The notes under the pieces are model-generated. The model worked only from the letters and a program-made list of their open reading frames with translations. It made no database searches and was not told the origin of the DNA. 64,000 nucleotides of DNA, taken from assembly GCA_016710465.1 (NCBI GenBank), contig JADJVS010000014.1, positions 1,116,001-1,180,000 of the forward strand, given 5' to 3'. The stretch comes from Sulfuritalea sp. (lineage in GTDB: Bacteria > Pseudomonadota > Gammaproteobacteria > Burkholderiales > Rhodocyclaceae). Shown piece by piece: positions 1 to 8,619 of this stretch. The position numbers were made by a program, and so were the translations under genes. Position 1 is the stretch's first letter. Every line of letters begins with the position of its first letter.

Positions 1-916
1 GCTTGCCATCGGCATCGAGCAGCGGAAAATACTTCTGGTTGGCCTTCATGGTCAGGATCAGGCATTCCTGCGGCACGTCGAGGAATTCCTTTTCAAAGGC
101 GCAGGTCAGCACATTGGGGCGCTCGACCAGCGCGGTCACCTCGTCGAGCAGGGCTTCGTCATCGATCGGCGTGAGTCCCTCCTTCGCGGCGGCGGCCTTA
201 AGCTGCTTCTCGATCTCGGCGCGGCGCGCGGCAAAGCCGGCGATCACCGCGCCTTCGGCTTCCAACTGCTGCGCGTAGGAGTCGGCATCCTTGATCGTGA
301 CCACCGGATTCTTCGCCTCGAAGCGGTGGCCTTGCGTCTCGCGGCCGGCAGTCAGGCCGAGCACGGAAATCGGCACCACATCGGCGCCGTGCAGCGCAAC
401 CAGCTTGTGCGCGGGGCGCACGAAATTCACGCTGCTCCAGCCGTCGGCAAGCTGGTAGCTCATCACCTTCGGGATTGGCAGCTTGCCTATCGCTCGATTG
501 AGCGCCTTCTGCAAGCCTTCCGCAAGCGTTACGCCAATTCGTGTGCGATTGATGAACAGATCACCATCGTTTGGAGGAATTCCCGGGTAGACCTCTCCGA
601 CGTTCTCCGCGCAACCAATAGCAGAGAGCCTTTTCAGTAGAGCAGGCGTTGCTTGTCCATCTTCGCCACGTCCCACGCGCAATGGCATTAGCTTAATGGC
701 TTCGGGTTCATCTTCGGCTTTGTCGAGAACGTTTGGTACCAATACTGCCAATCGTCTGGGCGATGCAAAGCTTAAAGTCGCTTCATCGGCAGGCAACAGA
801 TCTTGCTCTGCCAATGAAATCGTGATTTCGAGAGCGAATGCTTCGCCGAGCTTCTTCAGCGCCTTCGGCGGCAGTTCCTCGACAAAGAGTTCGACGAGAA
901 GATTCTTGGTGCTCAT
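1..916 (-). CDS. glyS: Glycine--tRNA ligase beta subunit, 5' part (cut by window edge)
   Basis: This is the N-terminal 305 residues of the beta subunit of the tetrameric bacterial glycyl-tRNA synthetase, which charges tRNA-Gly together with GlyQ. The ATG lies at 914-916 and the protein begins MSTKNLLVELFVEELPPKAL, the usual GlyS start. The segments FASPRRLAVLV and LAEGLQKALNRAIGKLPIPK are typical of the family. I read most of the frame from the start down to the window edge and found no stop. It lies downstream of glyQ on the same strand, with an unusually long 365-bp gap filled by palindromic repeats. The first 430 bp or so are clearly lower in GC than the rest of the gene. Confidence 0.95.
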   Translation of the reverse strand, partial: MSTKNLLVELFVEELPPKALKKLGEAFALEITISLAEQDLLPADEATLSFASPRRLAVLVPNVLDKAEDEPEAIKLMPLRVGRGEDGQATPALLKRLSAIGCAENVGEVYPGIPPNDGDLFINRTRIGVTLAEGLQKALNRAIGKLPIPKVMSYQLADGWSSVNFVRPAHKLVALHGADVVPISVLGLTAGRETQGHRFEAKNPVVTIKDADSYAQQLEAEGAVIAGFAARRAEIEKQLKAAAAKEGLTPIDDEALLDEVTALVERPNVLTCAFEKEFLDVPQECLILTMKANQKYFPLLDADGK

Positions 917-985
917 GTCAGTTGTCCCGTGCTGCTGTGTCTATCCGCGACGTACGAAAAACCTTGTTAAGCGCTGGGCCGGGTG

Positions 986-1089
986 CGCCAAGGGCGGCGG
1001 GTGGCCATCGCTGCTCGTGTCCCACGAGTCGGGCTGCGCCCGACTCTCCTCCTTTACCTCGCTGCGACGGCCACCCGCCGCCCTTGGCG
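986..1089. repeat. Palindromic element, copy 1
   Basis: Perfect 21-bp inverted arms lie at 986-1006 and 1069-1089. Inside sits a second hairpin with 9-bp arms (1026-1034 and 1038-1046) and a 3-nt loop. The inner part at about 1045-1065, read on the minus strand, resembles 1160-1180 of the second palindrome, so the two elements are related and lie head to head. They look like REP-type non-coding repeats between glyQ and glyS. No protein-coding frame here is convincing. Confidence 0.7.
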
Positions 1090-1135
1090 GGATACGCTGT
1101 TGCCTTGCAACCGCAAACCCGCGACACCTTCACCG

Positions 1136-1241
1136 GATCGGGAGGGTGGGGCGTTCTGCGCAGCGAAGTAAAGAAGGAGTCGGCGCCCGCAGGGCGGCGA
1201 CGGGTGACATGAGCGGAGCAGAATGCCCCGGCCTCCCGATC
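1136..1241. repeat. Palindromic element, copy 2 (inverted relative to copy 1)
   Basis: Inverted arms of 24 nt lie at 1136-1159 and 1218-1241 and match at 21 of 24 positions. The inner core starting at 1160 (GCAGCGAAGTAAAGAAGGAG) is nearly the same as the minus strand of copy 1 (GCAGCGAGGTAAAGGAGGAG). The outer arms of the two copies differ in sequence, so a conserved core seems to be framed by different palindromic arms. Together with copy 1 this explains the 917-1281 gap. Confidence 0.65.
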
Positions 1242-1281
1242 CCGCTCCAGACGAAAAATCAGCGTGGGTTTCAGTTCCACC

Positions 1282-2208
1282 TCAAGCCGCCTTCTTCGCC
1301 AACTGCGCCAGCACCTCGTCGGCCCAGGCTTTCGGCGCCATCGGGAAGCCCAACCGGGCGCGGCTGTCGAGGTAGCTTTGCGCGACGGCGCGCGCCAGGT
1401 TGCGGATGCGGCCGATGTAGGCGGCGCGCTCGGTGACCGAGATCGCGCCGCGCGCGTCCAGCAGGTTGAAAGTGTGCGCGGCCTTCAGCACCTGCTCGTA
1501 GGCGGGCAGCGCCAGTTGCTGTTCCATCAGGTGCCTGGCATTGCCTTCGTGGGCACCAAAGGCGTGCAACAGAAATTCGACGTTGCTGTGCTCGAAGTTG
1601 TAGGCGCTTTGCTCGACCTCGTTCTGGTGGAAGACGTCGCCGTATTTGAGGCCCGGCGCATAGACCAGGTCGAAGACGTTCTCGACGCCCTGCAGGTACA
1701 TCGCCAGGCGCTCCAGGCCGTAGGTGATCTCGCCGGTGATCGGCTTGCAGTCGATGCCGCCGACCTGCTGGAAGTAAGTGAACTGGGTGACTTCCATGCC
1801 GTTGAGCCAGACTTCCCAGCCCAGGCCCCAGGCGCCCAGCGTCGGGTTTTCCCAGTCGTCCTCGACGAAGCGCACGTCGTTCTGCTTGAGGTCGAAGCCC
1901 AGGGCTTCGAGCGAGCCCAGATACAGTTCGAGGATGTTGGCCGGCGCGGGCTTGAGCACCACCTGATACTGGTAGTAGTGCTGCATGCGGTTGGGATTCT
2001 CGCCGTAGCGACCGTCCTTGGGTCGGCGCGAGGGCTGCACGTAGCCGGCCTTCCAGGGCTCGGGGCCGAGGGCGCGGAGGAAGGTGGCGGTGTGGCTGGT
2101 GCCGGCGCCGACTTCCATGTCATAGGGTTGCAGCAGCGCGCAGCCTTGGTCGTTCCAGAACTGCTGCAGGCGCAGGATGATCTGCTGAAACGTCGGCTTC
2201 TGATCCAT
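1282..2208 (-). CDS. glyQ: Glycine--tRNA ligase alpha subunit
   Basis: This is the catalytic alpha subunit of glycyl-tRNA synthetase (class II), 308 residues from the ATG at 2206-2208. A TTG five codons upstream is also open, but ATG gives the usual N-terminus MDQKPTFQQIILRLQQFW. Family blocks are plain: DMEVGAGTSHTATFLRALGP, YVQPSRRPKDGRYGENPNR, FVEDDWENPTLGAWGLGWEV and GEITYGLERLAMY. It precedes glyS on the minus strand as in most proteobacteria, and the two form an alpha2beta2 enzyme. Confidence 0.97.
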   Translation of the reverse strand: MDQKPTFQQIILRLQQFWNDQGCALLQPYDMEVGAGTSHTATFLRALGPEPWKAGYVQPSRRPKDGRYGENPNRMQHYYQYQVVLKPAPANILELYLGSLEALGFDLKQNDVRFVEDDWENPTLGAWGLGWEVWLNGMEVTQFTYFQQVGGIDCKPITGEITYGLERLAMYLQGVENVFDLVYAPGLKYGDVFHQNEVEQSAYNFEHSNVEFLLHAFGAHEGNARHLMEQQLALPAYEQVLKAAHTFNLLDARGAISVTERAAYIGRIRNLARAVAQSYLDSRARLGFPMAPKAWADEVLAQLAKKAA

Positions 2209-2285
2209 CGGAAAACCCGTCAATTCGCAAAGGCACGGATTTTACCGGGTTTGCGGCGGGGTCCGGCGCGCGCGCCGGCCGCTTC

Positions 2286-4619
2286 TCAGGCTTGCGGCGA
2301 TCGGGCGCCGGCGCGAGTCAGCCACTCGCACAGCCGCTCGTACATGACGTCGGGCACCACCGGCTTGCCGACATGATCGTCCATGCCGGCATCCAGGCAG
2401 GCCTGGCGGTCCTCGGCAAAGGCATTCGCCGTCATTGCCAGGATCGGGGTCGTGGTGTTCAGGGAATCCTCGCGGATCGCCCGCGTCGCATCGAGGCCGT
2501 TCATCTCCGGCATTTGCACGTCCATCAGGATCAGGTCGTAGCGCATCGTGCGCGCCAGCTCGATGGCGCGGATTCCGTTTTCGGCCTGGTCCACCCGCAG
2601 GCCGACGTCTTCCATCAGGCAGCGCGATACTTCCTGGTTGATGGGCTCGTCTTCGACCAGCAGGATGCGTGAGCCGGCGTGGTCGCGCCGCAGGCGTGCT
2701 TCGGGCGCCTCGGCGGCGGCGTGCGTGGTGGTGGCGTTACTTGCGTCAACCCGGTCGAGTCGCGCGGTGAACCAGAAGGTGCTGCCGTGTCCGGCGCTGC
2801 TGTCGACGCCGATCGTGCCGCCCATCAAGCCGGCCAGGCGCTTGCTGATCGCCAGCCCCAGGCCGGTGCCGCCGTATTTGCGCGTGGTCGAGCCATCGGC
2901 CTGCTCGAAAGCGGAGAACAGCCGCTGCTGCCCGGCCTGGGCAATGCCGATGCCGGTATCGCTGACTTCGAAACGCAGGCCCGCGTCCGCCGTGCCGAGG
3001 TCGACCCAGCGCGCATGAACCGCGACTTCGCCGCGCTCGGTGAACTTGATCGCGTTGCCGACGAGATTGATGAGGATCTGCCCGAGGCGCAAGGGATCGC
3101 CGAGAAAGTGCTGGCCGACGAGCTCCGGCGCCAATTCGACGCGCAGGGCCAGCCCCTTTTCCGCCGCCCTTTGGCCGAACAGGCTGGCAAGCTGCTCGAA
3201 TACCGTGTCGAGCGCGAATTCCCCATGCTCAAGGGTCATGCGCTCGGCCTCGATCTTCGACAGATCGAGAATGTCGTTGATGATGCCCAGCAGGTGGTCG
3301 GCGGAGGCCATCGCCTTGTCGAGCTGGACGACGCCCGCCGGGTCGCCCATGCGCCGCCGTGCCAGCGCCACCATGCCCATGATGCCGTTCATCGGCGTGC
3401 GCAGCTCGTGGCTCATGTTGGCGAGGAAGGTGCTCTTGGCGCGGTTGGCCGCTTCGGCGGCGTCCTTGGCCAGTTGCAGTTGCGTGGTGCGATTCGCGAC
3501 CAGGTCCTCGAGGTGGTTGCGATGGCGCTCCAGTTCGAGTTCCGACTGCTTGCGTTCGGTGATGTCGCGGAAACTCACTTGGATCAGCGTCCTGTCGTCG
3601 AGCATCAGGGATTGCGCCGTCACCGACATGTTGCGAAGCTCACCGTCCTTGGTTCGGTGTCGCGTTTCGAAACTGTCCCAGCCGCGCTCGCGAACCGAGG
3701 CGATGCGTTCGCGGGTTTGTGCCGGCGAGCCGCCGGGTTCGATGTCCGCAACCGACAGTTGGGCAAATTCGTCGCGCGAATAACCAAGCTGAGCGCAGGC
3801 GACATCGTTGAACTCGACGAAGCGGTCGATGTCGGGGTCGTAGATCAGGATGCCGTCGCGCGAATTCTCGAACAGCATCCGGAAGCGCATTTCGCCACGC
3901 GAGCGTTCGGCCTCGTGCCGGGCGTGGGAGCGTCTCGCCCAGCCGATGCCGGTCAGGCCGATCAGCCAGATCAGCCCGTGGCTGCCGCCAAGGAAAAGCA
4001 TGTCGTGGTCCAGCTTCGCGTAGTAGGGTTCGAGCGGCAGCGACAGTCCCGTCGCGCCGCGCATGTCGCCGGTCTTGTAGCCGAGGATGGCGTGGCAGAG
4101 CTCGCATCCGGGTTCCATGAACATCGCGCGCAGGTAACGCAGGTGGGGCTTGCCGTCGATGTCGGCGATGCCCCAGACTTCGGTGCCTTCGCCTCGGGTG
4201 AAGGCTTCTAGGCGCGGGCGCTCCCAGTCATCCGGCGCGTTGCCCGGATTGAGATAGCGCAGGCCCGTGATCCGTCCCCTGATGCCGTACTCTTCCGAGT
4301 AGCGATCCATGACCTGGCGCAGCACAGACGCGGGATTGAGCAAGGTCAGTTCGCGGCCGTCCTGGGTGGTCACGTCGCGCCCGGGAACGTGGCTCAGGAA
4401 GGGCACGGAACGTTGGGTCTCGGTGATCGGCACGAAGACGCCGCCGTGCCCGGTGGCCCAGCGGCGGAAGCTGATGTCCTTGTTCAGGTTGGCGCGCGCT
4501 TCCGCGTATGCCATATCCATCGTCTCTTGCCTGACATGGTGGATGTTCCAGGCTACCGACGCGGCCAGCACGCCGGTCCAGACGATCGCCGCAAAGGGAA
4601 ACATGCGCTGGGATTTCAT
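2286..4619 (-). CDS. Hybrid sensor histidine kinase with Tll0287-like (DUF3365) heme-type sensor domain and PAS
   Basis: This 777-residue membrane kinase has a first membrane segment at about 8-25, a periplasmic sensor region of roughly 180 residues, and a second membrane segment at about 207-227. The sensor ends in CELCH (172-176), a c-type heme attachment motif, followed by KTGDMRGATGLSLPLEPY, typical of Tll0287-like/DUF3365 domains. A PAS domain (about 245-355), a short coiled coil, HisKA with H404 in MSHELRTP, an HATPase domain (N, G1 and G2 boxes, 510-615) and a C-terminal receiver domain with D700 in LILMDVQMP follow. No separate response regulator lies beside it. The heme motif suggests redox or gas sensing; the actual signal is unknown. 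Confidence 0.9.
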   Translation of the reverse strand: MKSQRMFPFAAIVWTGVLAASVAWNIHHVRQETMDMAYAEARANLNKDISFRRWATGHGGVFVPITETQRSVPFLSHVPGRDVTTQDGRELTLLNPASVLRQVMDRYSEEYGIRGRITGLRYLNPGNAPDDWERPRLEAFTRGEGTEVWGIADIDGKPHLRYLRAMFMEPGCELCHAILGYKTGDMRGATGLSLPLEPYYAKLDHDMLFLGGSHGLIWLIGLTGIGWARRSHARHEAERSRGEMRFRMLFENSRDGILIYDPDIDRFVEFNDVACAQLGYSRDEFAQLSVADIEPGGSPAQTRERIASVRERGWDSFETRHRTKDGELRNMSVTAQSLMLDDRTLIQVSFRDITERKQSELELERHRNHLEDLVANRTTQLQLAKDAAEAANRAKSTFLANMSHELRTPMNGIMGMVALARRRMGDPAGVVQLDKAMASADHLLGIINDILDLSKIEAERMTLEHGEFALDTVFEQLASLFGQRAAEKGLALRVELAPELVGQHFLGDPLRLGQILINLVGNAIKFTERGEVAVHARWVDLGTADAGLRFEVSDTGIGIAQAGQQRLFSAFEQADGSTTRKYGGTGLGLAISKRLAGLMGGTIGVDSSAGHGSTFWFTARLDRVDASNATTTHAAAEAPEARLRRDHAGSRILLVEDEPINQEVSRCLMEDVGLRVDQAENGIRAIELARTMRYDLILMDVQMPEMNGLDATRAIREDSLNTTTPILAMTANAFAEDRQACLDAGMDDHVGKPVVPDVMYERLCEWLTRAGARSPQA

Positions 4620-4733
4620 GGCGCTTCGGGCTTGGACATGGCCTCCGGTTCGTCGATCATCACGCGAGCTTGCGCCGATTGATCGCCGGGCCAGCTCCGG
4701 GGCGGCGGGCTGAGCCGTCGAAACACCTGGCGA

Positions 4734-4767
4734 GCAGGCACGGCGAGTTTACGCCATCCGTGCCTGC
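4734..4767 (-). terminator. Hairpin downstream of the rhodanese gene
   Basis: Perfect 10-bp arms (4734-4743 and 4758-4767) enclose a 14-nt loop, just after the stop of the minus-strand rhodanese gene and before the kinase gene. There is no clear U-run, so it may be a terminator or only an RNA stability element. Confidence 0.4.
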
Positions 4768-4783
4768 CGGTGCCGCGCGCCCT

Positions 4784-5818
4784 TCAGCAGACTTTTCCGG
4801 CCGGGCAGGCGCTCTTTGCGTGGTTGGAATGCAGCTCGCCGATCATGCGTTCGAGTTCGTCGATCTTGCGCTGCATCGAGGCCAGGCGGCCGTTCATCGC
4901 GCCGACGTTGAAGAAGGTTTCGCGCTCGACCGGAGCGTCGAGGCGCGAGGCGTAACCAAGCCAGGAGGCGTCGTAGACCTTGACCTTGTTGAAGCCCAGG
5001 GTCTCCAGCACGGCGGCGGTTTCGGCGGCGCGCACGCCGCTCTGGCAGTACACGACGGTTTCCTTGTTCGGGTCCAACCCGGCGTATAGCGATTTCAGCG
5101 CGTCGGCGGAGGCCAGGCCGGCGCCCTTGTTGTCCGGCACCTGGCGGCGCGAGAGCTTGGCATTGGTTTCGGGATCCTTCCAGTTCTGCTCGTAGGGAAT
5201 GTTCAACGCGCCGGGAACATGGCCCCCGCGAATCGCGCGCACGTCGTTGCCGAGGAATTCGCCCGCGGTACGGGCATCGACGATCTGCACCGCGCCCGAT
5301 TTTGCGCGCGTGACCACGTCCTCGGTGCTGGCGACGAGTTCGGGGCGCGGCGTCAGCTTCAGGGCGATGGCGACGCGCGTCGCGTCGCCGGCCTCGACGG
5401 GATTGCCGGCGTCCTGCCAGCCCTCGATGCCGTCATGAAAGACACTGACCTTGTCGCCGCCGAAATAGCGGATCGCGAGCCGACCGAAATAGGCATAGGG
5501 ATTGCCGCGCTCGGCATAGACCACGATTTCCCGACTCGGGTCGATGCCGGCATTGCCGAGGATTTTTTCGATTTGCGCGGTGTCGATGAAATCTTCCGTG
5601 ACGGGATTGCGCAGCACGTTGCCGGCGTCGCCGATGCTGGCCGCGCCGGGAATGTGGCCCTTGCGGTAGAGCGGCGTGGCGCGCACATCCCAGATGATCG
5701 CACCGCGCGCCTGGGCGGCCTTCACGGCGGCGACATCAACGATGGGCGCGGCGCCGGCCTGGCAGGCGAGCAAGGCGGTGAAGACTGCAAACATCAATTG
5801 CGGCAATCGGCGAATCAT
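4784..5818 (-). CDS. Exported double-rhodanese sulfurtransferase
   Basis: This 344-residue protein has an N-terminal signal peptide (1 to about 23, ending AGAA) and two rhodanese domains. The second (about 170-300) carries the active-site cysteine C258 in VVYCQSGVRA. The first (about 28-145) has VVYAERG at the same place, with A102 instead of cysteine, so it is probably non-catalytic, as in many tandem rhodaneses. A short coiled-coil tail (about 310-335) ends in CPAGKVC, giving two extra cysteines close together. It likely moves sulfane sulfur in the periplasm. It is on the same strand as the kinase, and a hairpin separates them. Confidence 0.88.
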   Translation of the reverse strand: MIRRLPQLMFAVFTALLACQAGAAPIVDVAAVKAAQARGAIIWDVRATPLYRKGHIPGAASIGDAGNVLRNPVTEDFIDTAQIEKILGNAGIDPSREIVVYAERGNPYAYFGRLAIRYFGGDKVSVFHDGIEGWQDAGNPVEAGDATRVAIALKLTPRPELVASTEDVVTRAKSGAVQIVDARTAGEFLGNDVRAIRGGHVPGALNIPYEQNWKDPETNAKLSRRQVPDNKGAGLASADALKSLYAGLDPNKETVVYCQSGVRAAETAAVLETLGFNKVKVYDASWLGYASRLDAPVERETFFNVGAMNGRLASMQRKIDELERMIGELHSNHAKSACPAGKVC

Positions 5819-5982
5819 GTCGGGCCCCTCGTGGTTGTCGGTGTCGGCGCATTATGCGGGGCGCGCCTTTCCGGTCAAGCTGCCGTGCAGCAAATCGCCC
5901 GTGGCGACCGGTGCTTGCAAAGCGCATGGCGGCTTCCGGTATTATTCGCGCCAATTCAAGGCAATCACCAAGGAGCGGTACC

Positions 5983-6297
5983 GTGGATCATGAAGTCAGC
6001 GTGGTGTTGAAGTCCGGCGAGCGTTTCAATTTCCCGATCGGGGCGGAAGAAATGTCCGCATTCGATGCCCGCGCCGCGCGGCACTGGATCGGTGAGGAGT
6101 TTGCCAAGGCGGGCCTGGAGAATCCCAATCCCATGGGCAAGATGCTGCTGGTCGACCAGATACTGCTGCTGACCGCCAACTTCAAGGATTCCGATTTCCA
6201 TCCGGCGACGCCCGAGTTGCGCCGCTTCCTCTGCGCCGCCCTGATCGCCATGGGGCGCACCACGCTGACCATCGACCTGCAGGCCTACAAGCTCTGA
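5983..6297 (+). CDS. Small conserved hypothetical protein
   Basis: A 104-residue soluble protein starts at a GTG (5983) that has an AAGGAG ribosome site at 5970-5975. An in-frame ATG further upstream (5854) would read through the upstream region and has no such site, so GTG is preferred. It begins VDHEVSVVLKSGERFNFPIG and contains DQILLLTANFKDSDFHPATPE. I do not recognise a domain. Its end overlaps the end of lnt by 13 bp on the opposite strand. No signal peptide or membrane segment is visible. Confidence 0.75.
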   Translation: MDHEVSVVLKSGERFNFPIGAEEMSAFDARAARHWIGEEFAKAGLENPNPMGKMLLVDQILLLTANFKDSDFHPATPELRRFLCAALIAMGRTTLTIDLQAYKL

Positions 6298-7766
6298 CGC
6301 TTTCTGCGTCGTAGCGCCGGAACACAGGCGGCGACGGCGATCAGCAGGGCCAGCGCATTGCCCCAGCGGGTGTAGGGCGTGCGCCCCGTGCGCCCCTGCG
6401 CATTAACCACCAGCGCCGCCGTGGTGAAAGGCGGCAGCGCCGCGGCGATCGAGCCATCCGGATTCACCATGGCGGTCATCCCGGTATTGGTCGCGCGCAG
6501 CATGGTGCGCCCGGTTTCGATTGCGCGCAGTCGCGCGATCTGCAGGTGCTGGGGTTGCGCCAGTGAGTCGCCGAACCAGGCGGTGTTCGACAAGTTAACC
6601 AGCAGCGTCGCCGCCGGTAGTGCGTCGAGCAACTCCTCGCCAAAGATATCCTCGTAGCAGATGTTGGGTGCGATGCGCTGGCCGGCGATGTCAAGCGGTG
6701 CCTGCAAAGTCGGGCCGGCGGTGAAATCCGACATGGGGATGCGCGCGAAGCGGAAGAACCAGGCAAAGCCCGGCGGCGGATATTCGCCGAAGGGCACCAG
6801 GTGGCGCTTGGCATAGGCGCGCGGCGCGAGTTGCGGCGTCAGTGCCACCGCGCCATTGGTATAGCCGCCGTCGCTGGTGCTCACGGCGACGCCGATCAGG
6901 GCATCGCCGCTGGCCGTCAGGCGGCGCAGAACCTCGCGCGGTACCTCGTTGAAATACAGCGGGATCGCCGTCTCCGGCAGAACCGTGAGTGGCGCCGGGT
7001 TGGCGCGGGCGAGTTCGACATAGGTGTCGATCGACAGTGGCAGGCGGCGCGGGTCCCACTTCAGGCTCTGTGGCACATTGCCCTGCAGCAGGCTGATCCT
7101 GAGCGGGGGGCCGTGCGGCGGGGTCCAGTCCATGGCCCGCAACAGCGCGCCGCCGCCGAGCAACACCAGGACCGTGATCCAGGCGGCCGGCCGGCGCCAG
7201 GCCGTCGCCAGCAGGGCCGCGATCAGCGCGACGATGAAACCGACGCCATATACGCCGAGCACCGAGGCCCAGCCGGCCAGCGGGCTGGGCGGGCTCTGCG
7301 AATAGCCGGCGGCGAGCCAGGGGAAGCCGGTGAACAAGTTGCCGCGCAACCATTCCGTGAGGGCCCACAGACCGGCGAACAGCAAGGCGCCGGCCCATGG
7401 CGTGGAGTCGGTGCCAACGCTGCGGCGATACAGGTAGCCGGCCAAAGCGGGGAACAGCGCGAGATACAGGCAGAACGCCAGCGTTGCCCCAGCGGCGGCG
7501 AGTGGGGCCATGCCACCGAAAACCGAGAGGCTGACATAGACCCAGGACACGCCGCAGAGAAAGAAGCCGCCGCCCCAGGCCAGGCCGAGCATGAATGCGG
7601 CGCGCGGTCCCGTCGTACGCCGCCAGAGCAGCAACAGGCCGCCCAGCGCAAGAGTCGGCGCTGGCCAGACGGCGAACCAGGCATCGAATGGGGCGAAACC
7701 GAGGACGCAGAAGGCGCCCAGCGCGGCCGCGACTAGCGTGGCGAGCGCGGGCCGCGGCGGGTTCAT
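6285..7766 (-). CDS. lnt: Apolipoprotein N-acyltransferase
   Basis: Lnt adds the third acyl chain to the N-terminal cysteine of lipoproteins in the inner membrane. The 493-residue protein has about six membrane segments in its first 210 residues, then a nitrilase-like domain with the expected catalytic residues: E265 in VLPETAIP, K320 in YAKRHLVPFGEY and C370 in NICYEDIFGEE. One more membrane segment lies near the C-terminus. The ATG overlaps the corC stop by the ATGA pattern, so translation is probably coupled. It is the last gene of the miaB-ybeZ-ybeY-corC-lnt series. Confidence 0.97.
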   Translation of the reverse strand: MNPPRPALATLVAAALGAFCVLGFAPFDAWFAVWPAPTLALGGLLLLWRRTTGPRAAFMLGLAWGGGFFLCGVSWVYVSLSVFGGMAPLAAAGATLAFCLYLALFPALAGYLYRRSVGTDSTPWAGALLFAGLWALTEWLRGNLFTGFPWLAAGYSQSPPSPLAGWASVLGVYGVGFIVALIAALLATAWRRPAAWITVLVLLGGGALLRAMDWTPPHGPPLRISLLQGNVPQSLKWDPRRLPLSIDTYVELARANPAPLTVLPETAIPLYFNEVPREVLRRLTASGDALIGVAVSTSDGGYTNGAVALTPQLAPRAYAKRHLVPFGEYPPPGFAWFFRFARIPMSDFTAGPTLQAPLDIAGQRIAPNICYEDIFGEELLDALPAATLLVNLSNTAWFGDSLAQPQHLQIARLRAIETGRTMLRATNTGMTAMVNPDGSIAAALPPFTTAALVVNAQGRTGRTPYTRWGNALALLIAVAACVPALRRRKRQSL

Positions 7767-8617
7767 CGCGCGGGGGCTATTGGCGCGAGCGGCAGATCCT
7801 TCTGCGCATCCACCAGCAGGGTGTGCACCCGCCGGCTGTCGGCGCGCAGCACCTGGATGCGCAGGCCGCCGACGCTCAGCACTTCGTTGCGCTTGGGCAG
7901 GCGGCCGAGTTGGTGGATCACCAGGCCGCCGACGGTGTCATAGTCCTCGTCGGCAAATTGCGTGGCGAAGGCCTCGTTGAAATCGGCGATCTCGGTCACG
8001 GCCTTGACGCGGTAGCGCCCGGTGTTGTCGCGCACGATGTTGTCCTCGGTTTCGTCGAAATCGTACTCGTCCTCGATGTCGCCGACGATCTGCTCGAGCA
8101 CGTCCTCGATGGTGACCAGGCCGGCGACACCGCCGTACTCGTCGACCACGATCGCCATGTGGTTGCGCGAGGCGCGGAACTCGCGCAGCAGCACGTTGAG
8201 GCGCTTCGACTCGGGGATGAAGATCGCCGGGCGCAGCATGTCGCGCATGTCGAATTCCTTGCCGGCGAAATAGCGCAGCAGATCCTTCGCCAGCAGGATG
8301 CCGAGCACGTCGTCCTTGCCCTCGCCGATCGCGGGAAAGCGGGAGTGGGCGGCATCGAGCACGACGTCGACGATACGTTCCGGGCTGTCGTTGATGTCCA
8401 CCACGTCCATCTGCGCGCGCGGCACCATGACGTCGCGCACCGCCATGTCGGCGACCGCGAGCGCGCCCTCGATGATGGACAGCGCGTCGGCATCCATCAG
8501 GTGTCGCTCGAAGGCGCCGCGCAGTAGATCAAGCAGTTGTTCGCGGTCTTCCGGCTCGCGCAGCAGCAGCGCGGTGAGGCGTTCGATCAGGCCGGGTCTA
8601 CTGGAGGAAGCATCCAT
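7763..8617 (-). CDS. corC: CorC/YbeX family CBS-domain protein (Mg/Co efflux type)
   Basis: This 284-residue cytosolic protein carries a CBS pair (about 60-185; VRDVMVPRAQMDVVDIND and YGGVAGLVTIEDVLEQIVGDIEDE) and a C-terminal CorC/HlyC transporter-associated domain (about 195-278). It lacks the membrane part of larger HlyC/CorC proteins, as does E. coli YbeX. The family is linked to Mg2+ and Co2+ tolerance and, in E. coli, to ribosome metabolism. Its place between ybeY and lnt is the classical one. Confidence 0.93.
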   Translation of the reverse strand: MDASSSRPGLIERLTALLLREPEDREQLLDLLRGAFERHLMDADALSIIEGALAVADMAVRDVMVPRAQMDVVDINDSPERIVDVVLDAAHSRFPAIGEGKDDVLGILLAKDLLRYFAGKEFDMRDMLRPAIFIPESKRLNVLLREFRASRNHMAIVVDEYGGVAGLVTIEDVLEQIVGDIEDEYDFDETEDNIVRDNTGRYRVKAVTEIADFNEAFATQFADEDYDTVGGLVIHQLGRLPKRNEVLSVGGLRIQVLRADSRRVHTLLVDAQKDLPLAPIAPAR

Positions 8618-8619
8618 CT

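Noticed and set aside
1..916. glyS considered as a possible pseudogene because no frame for it was evident at first
   Set aside because: Reading the minus strand codon by codon through most of the stretch shows a continuous GlyS frame, cut only by the window edge.
986..1241. CRISPR array
   Set aside because: There are only two inverted palindromes, no direct repeat-spacer series and no cas gene in the window.
2679..4211. A 510-codon plus-strand frame across the histidine kinase
   Set aside because: The minus-strand protein has all kinase boxes, so this frame is a shadow.
5854..5982. Upstream ATG start for the small protein at 5983
   Set aside because: No ribosome site before 5854, and the added residues look like promoter-region sequence. 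The GTG has AAGGAG at the right distance.
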